Part shown: positions 4,748 through 5,840 of the stretch, piece by piece | Layout: every line of letters begins with the position of its first letter | How positions within the stretch are numbered: the stretch's first letter is position 1 | DNA from: Nitrospira sp. | Lineage (GTDB): Bacteria > Nitrospirota > Nitrospiria > Nitrospirales > Nitrospiraceae | Direction of reading: 5' to 3' | NCBI GenBank assembly: GCA_025935475.1 | Contig: JAICVE010000197.1 | Location: 1-5,840, forward strand | Length of the DNA: 5,840 nucleotides | The notes under the pieces: generated by a model | Database searches by the model: none | What the model was told of the DNA's origin: nothing | Seen by the model: the letters and a program-made list of their open reading frames with translations, nothing else | Translations under genes and position numbers: made by a program

Positions 4748-5840
4748 ATGACCAGTCACGAGACGTGTTATCAAGCCCTGTTGGCAAGAGATCCCCGCTT
4801 TGATGGCAGGTTCTTCGTTGCCGTAAAAACGACGGGTGTGTACTGCCGTCCTGTCTGCCCCGCTCGACCCAAGCGCGAGAACGTCGAATTCTTCAAGACA
4901 GCCCAAGCAGCGGAGATCGCCGGGTATCGACCGTGCTTACGGTGCCGTCCCGAGGCTGCTCCCGGGACCCCCGCCTGGATTGGGAAGCAGGCCACCGTCG
5001 AGCGGGCACTCAAACTCATTGCACAGGGAGCCCTCGAGCAGCACACCGAAGAGGCATTTGCCGATCGCCTGGGAATGACGGCACGACATTTACGACGGCT
5101 GTTCGAACAGGAATTTGGACAGACGCCCAAGCAGCTTCACGACAACGACAGGCTCAATTTTGCCAGGAAGCTGATCATGGAAACGCATCTTCCCATGACG
5201 GAGATCGCCTTTTCTGCAGGGTTTCACTCGCTCCGTCGATTCAACGACGCGGTCAAAAGACGGTTCCATCGTCCGCCGTCAGCGCTCCGGTCGTTACTCA
5301 AATCCGCTCAGCCGCCACAGATGATTCAACTGTCGCTGCCGTACCGACCTCCATTCGCTTGGGATGGTGTGCTTGATTACTATCGGCGGCATCACATTGA
5401 CGGCCTCGAAACGGTTGGGGCTGACACATACGCCCGCGTGTTCAGGCTGGGAGGCACGGACACGACAGGCTTCTTTCGAGCAAGTGTCCATGACCACAAG
5501 CCTGAACTGCTCCTCGAGATGACCATCTCCGATACGAGGCACCTCTTGCGCGCCGTACATCGCATCAGGCAGATGTTCGATTTGGACTCGGACCCCGTTC
5601 TCATCGCACAGGCGTTCGCTCGGTCGACATTCCTCAGTTCACTTCAAGGAAAATATCCCGGAGCGAGATTAGTCCGAGGATTTGATCCGTTTGAAACCGC
5701 GATTGGCACGATCCTCGGCCAAGTGATTTCCGTGACGTGCGCCTCACGTCTCATGGGGCAACTCGTCGCGACCTATGGTGAGAAGATCGTGCATCCCGTA
5801 TCCGGCGAACCTGTTCGTATCTTTCCCACTCCACGCATCC
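4748..5840 (+). CDS. Ada-AlkA fusion: alkylation sensor / 3-methyladenine glycosylase (3' partial)
   Basis: At least 364 residues are present and the gene is cut by the window end. Residues 1-75 are an Ada N-terminal zinc domain: LLARDPRFDGRFFVAVKTTG, then C33 and C37 in VYCRPVCPAR, then C63 and C66 in RPCLRC. C33 aligns with Cys38 of E. coli Ada, the methylphosphotriester acceptor. Residues 82-185 are an AraC-type double helix-turn-helix (about 100-124 and 148-173). From about 193 an AlkA N-terminal domain begins (SLPYRPPFAWDGVLDYY), and FDPFETAIGTILGQVISV (312-329) matches the start of the HhH-GPD glycosylase domain. No O6-methylguanine methyltransferase domain (PCHRV) lies between them. 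The catalytic Asp of AlkA lies beyond the window. Predicted role: sense alkylated DNA phosphates, activate transcription, and excise N3-alkylpurines. The ATG at 4748 matches the Ada N-terminus, though its ribosome binding site is weak. Fusions of this type are known in bacteria, so the call is firm. Confidence 0.95.
   Translation, partial: MTSHETCYQALLARDPRFDGRFFVAVKTTGVYCRPVCPARPKRENVEFFKTAQAAEIAGYRPCLRCRPEAAPGTPAWIGKQATVERALKLIAQGALEQHTEEAFADRLGMTARHLRRLFEQEFGQTPKQLHDNDRLNFARKLIMETHLPMTEIAFSAGFHSLRRFNDAVKRRFHRPPSALRSLLKSAQPPQMIQLSLPYRPPFAWDGVLDYYRRHHIDGLETVGADTYARVFRLGGTDTTGFFRASVHDHKPELLLEMTISDTRHLLRAVHRIRQMFDLDSDPVLIAQAFARSTFLSSLQGKYPGARLVRGFDPFETAIGTILGQVISVTCASRLMGQLVATYGEKIVHPVSGEPVRIFPTPRI

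Noticed and set aside
4771..5130. Minus-strand 119-residue frame opposite the Ada-AlkA gene
   Set aside because: It is antisense to the well-defined zinc and helix-turn-helix domains, with no motif of its own.
4933..5376. Plus-strand 147-residue frame within Ada-AlkA
   Set aside because: It is out of frame with the continuous Ada-AraC-AlkA reading and has no protein-like pattern.

Overview
The window looks like ordinary chromosomal DNA from a moderately GC-rich Gram-negative bacterium. The mix of genes is reminiscent of the Nitrospira group (Nitrospirota): a Slp-family outer-membrane lipoprotein, an Ada-AlkA fusion, an exported protein with tandem OB-like repeats, and very small Cys/His or YWF-type hypotheticals. 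That assignment is inference from gene content only. No rRNA or tRNA gene, CRISPR array, integrase, transposase or complete mobile element was recognised.

Left block, plus strand (1-2916). A Tet-type 12-helix major facilitator efflux pump (90-1340) is followed by a small exported protein made of two similar beta-rich repeats (1460-2161). Next comes an alpha/beta hydrolase of the KANL3/Tex30-like type (2215-2916). The gaps are 119 and 53 bases. The second and third genes could share a transcript, and a weak promoter candidate lies just before the second.

Middle block, minus strand (2917-4556). This holds a 74-residue hypothetical protein (3194-2970), a small CxxC/HGxCxxH protein with a suspicious Arg/Pro-rich tail (3651-3304), a stretch of about 370 bases with no convincing gene (3652-4022), and a Slp-family lipoprotein (4556-4023). 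The hydrolase and the 74-residue gene converge on a 53-base gap containing a hairpin without a T-run.

Right block, plus strand (4557-5840). A 191-base divergent intergenic region separates the lipoprotein from an Ada-type DNA-alkylation sensor fused to an AlkA glycosylase. The fusion gene runs off the window edge.

No single pathway links these genes: they cover export or resistance, envelope proteins, a hydrolase and alkylation repair. The points most worth a second look are the Ada-AlkA fusion with a perfect palindrome just before its start codon, an inverted repeat that could hide the ribosome binding site of the 74-residue gene, and the apparent read-through tail of the small Cys/His protein. 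I found no convincing new multi-gene system.
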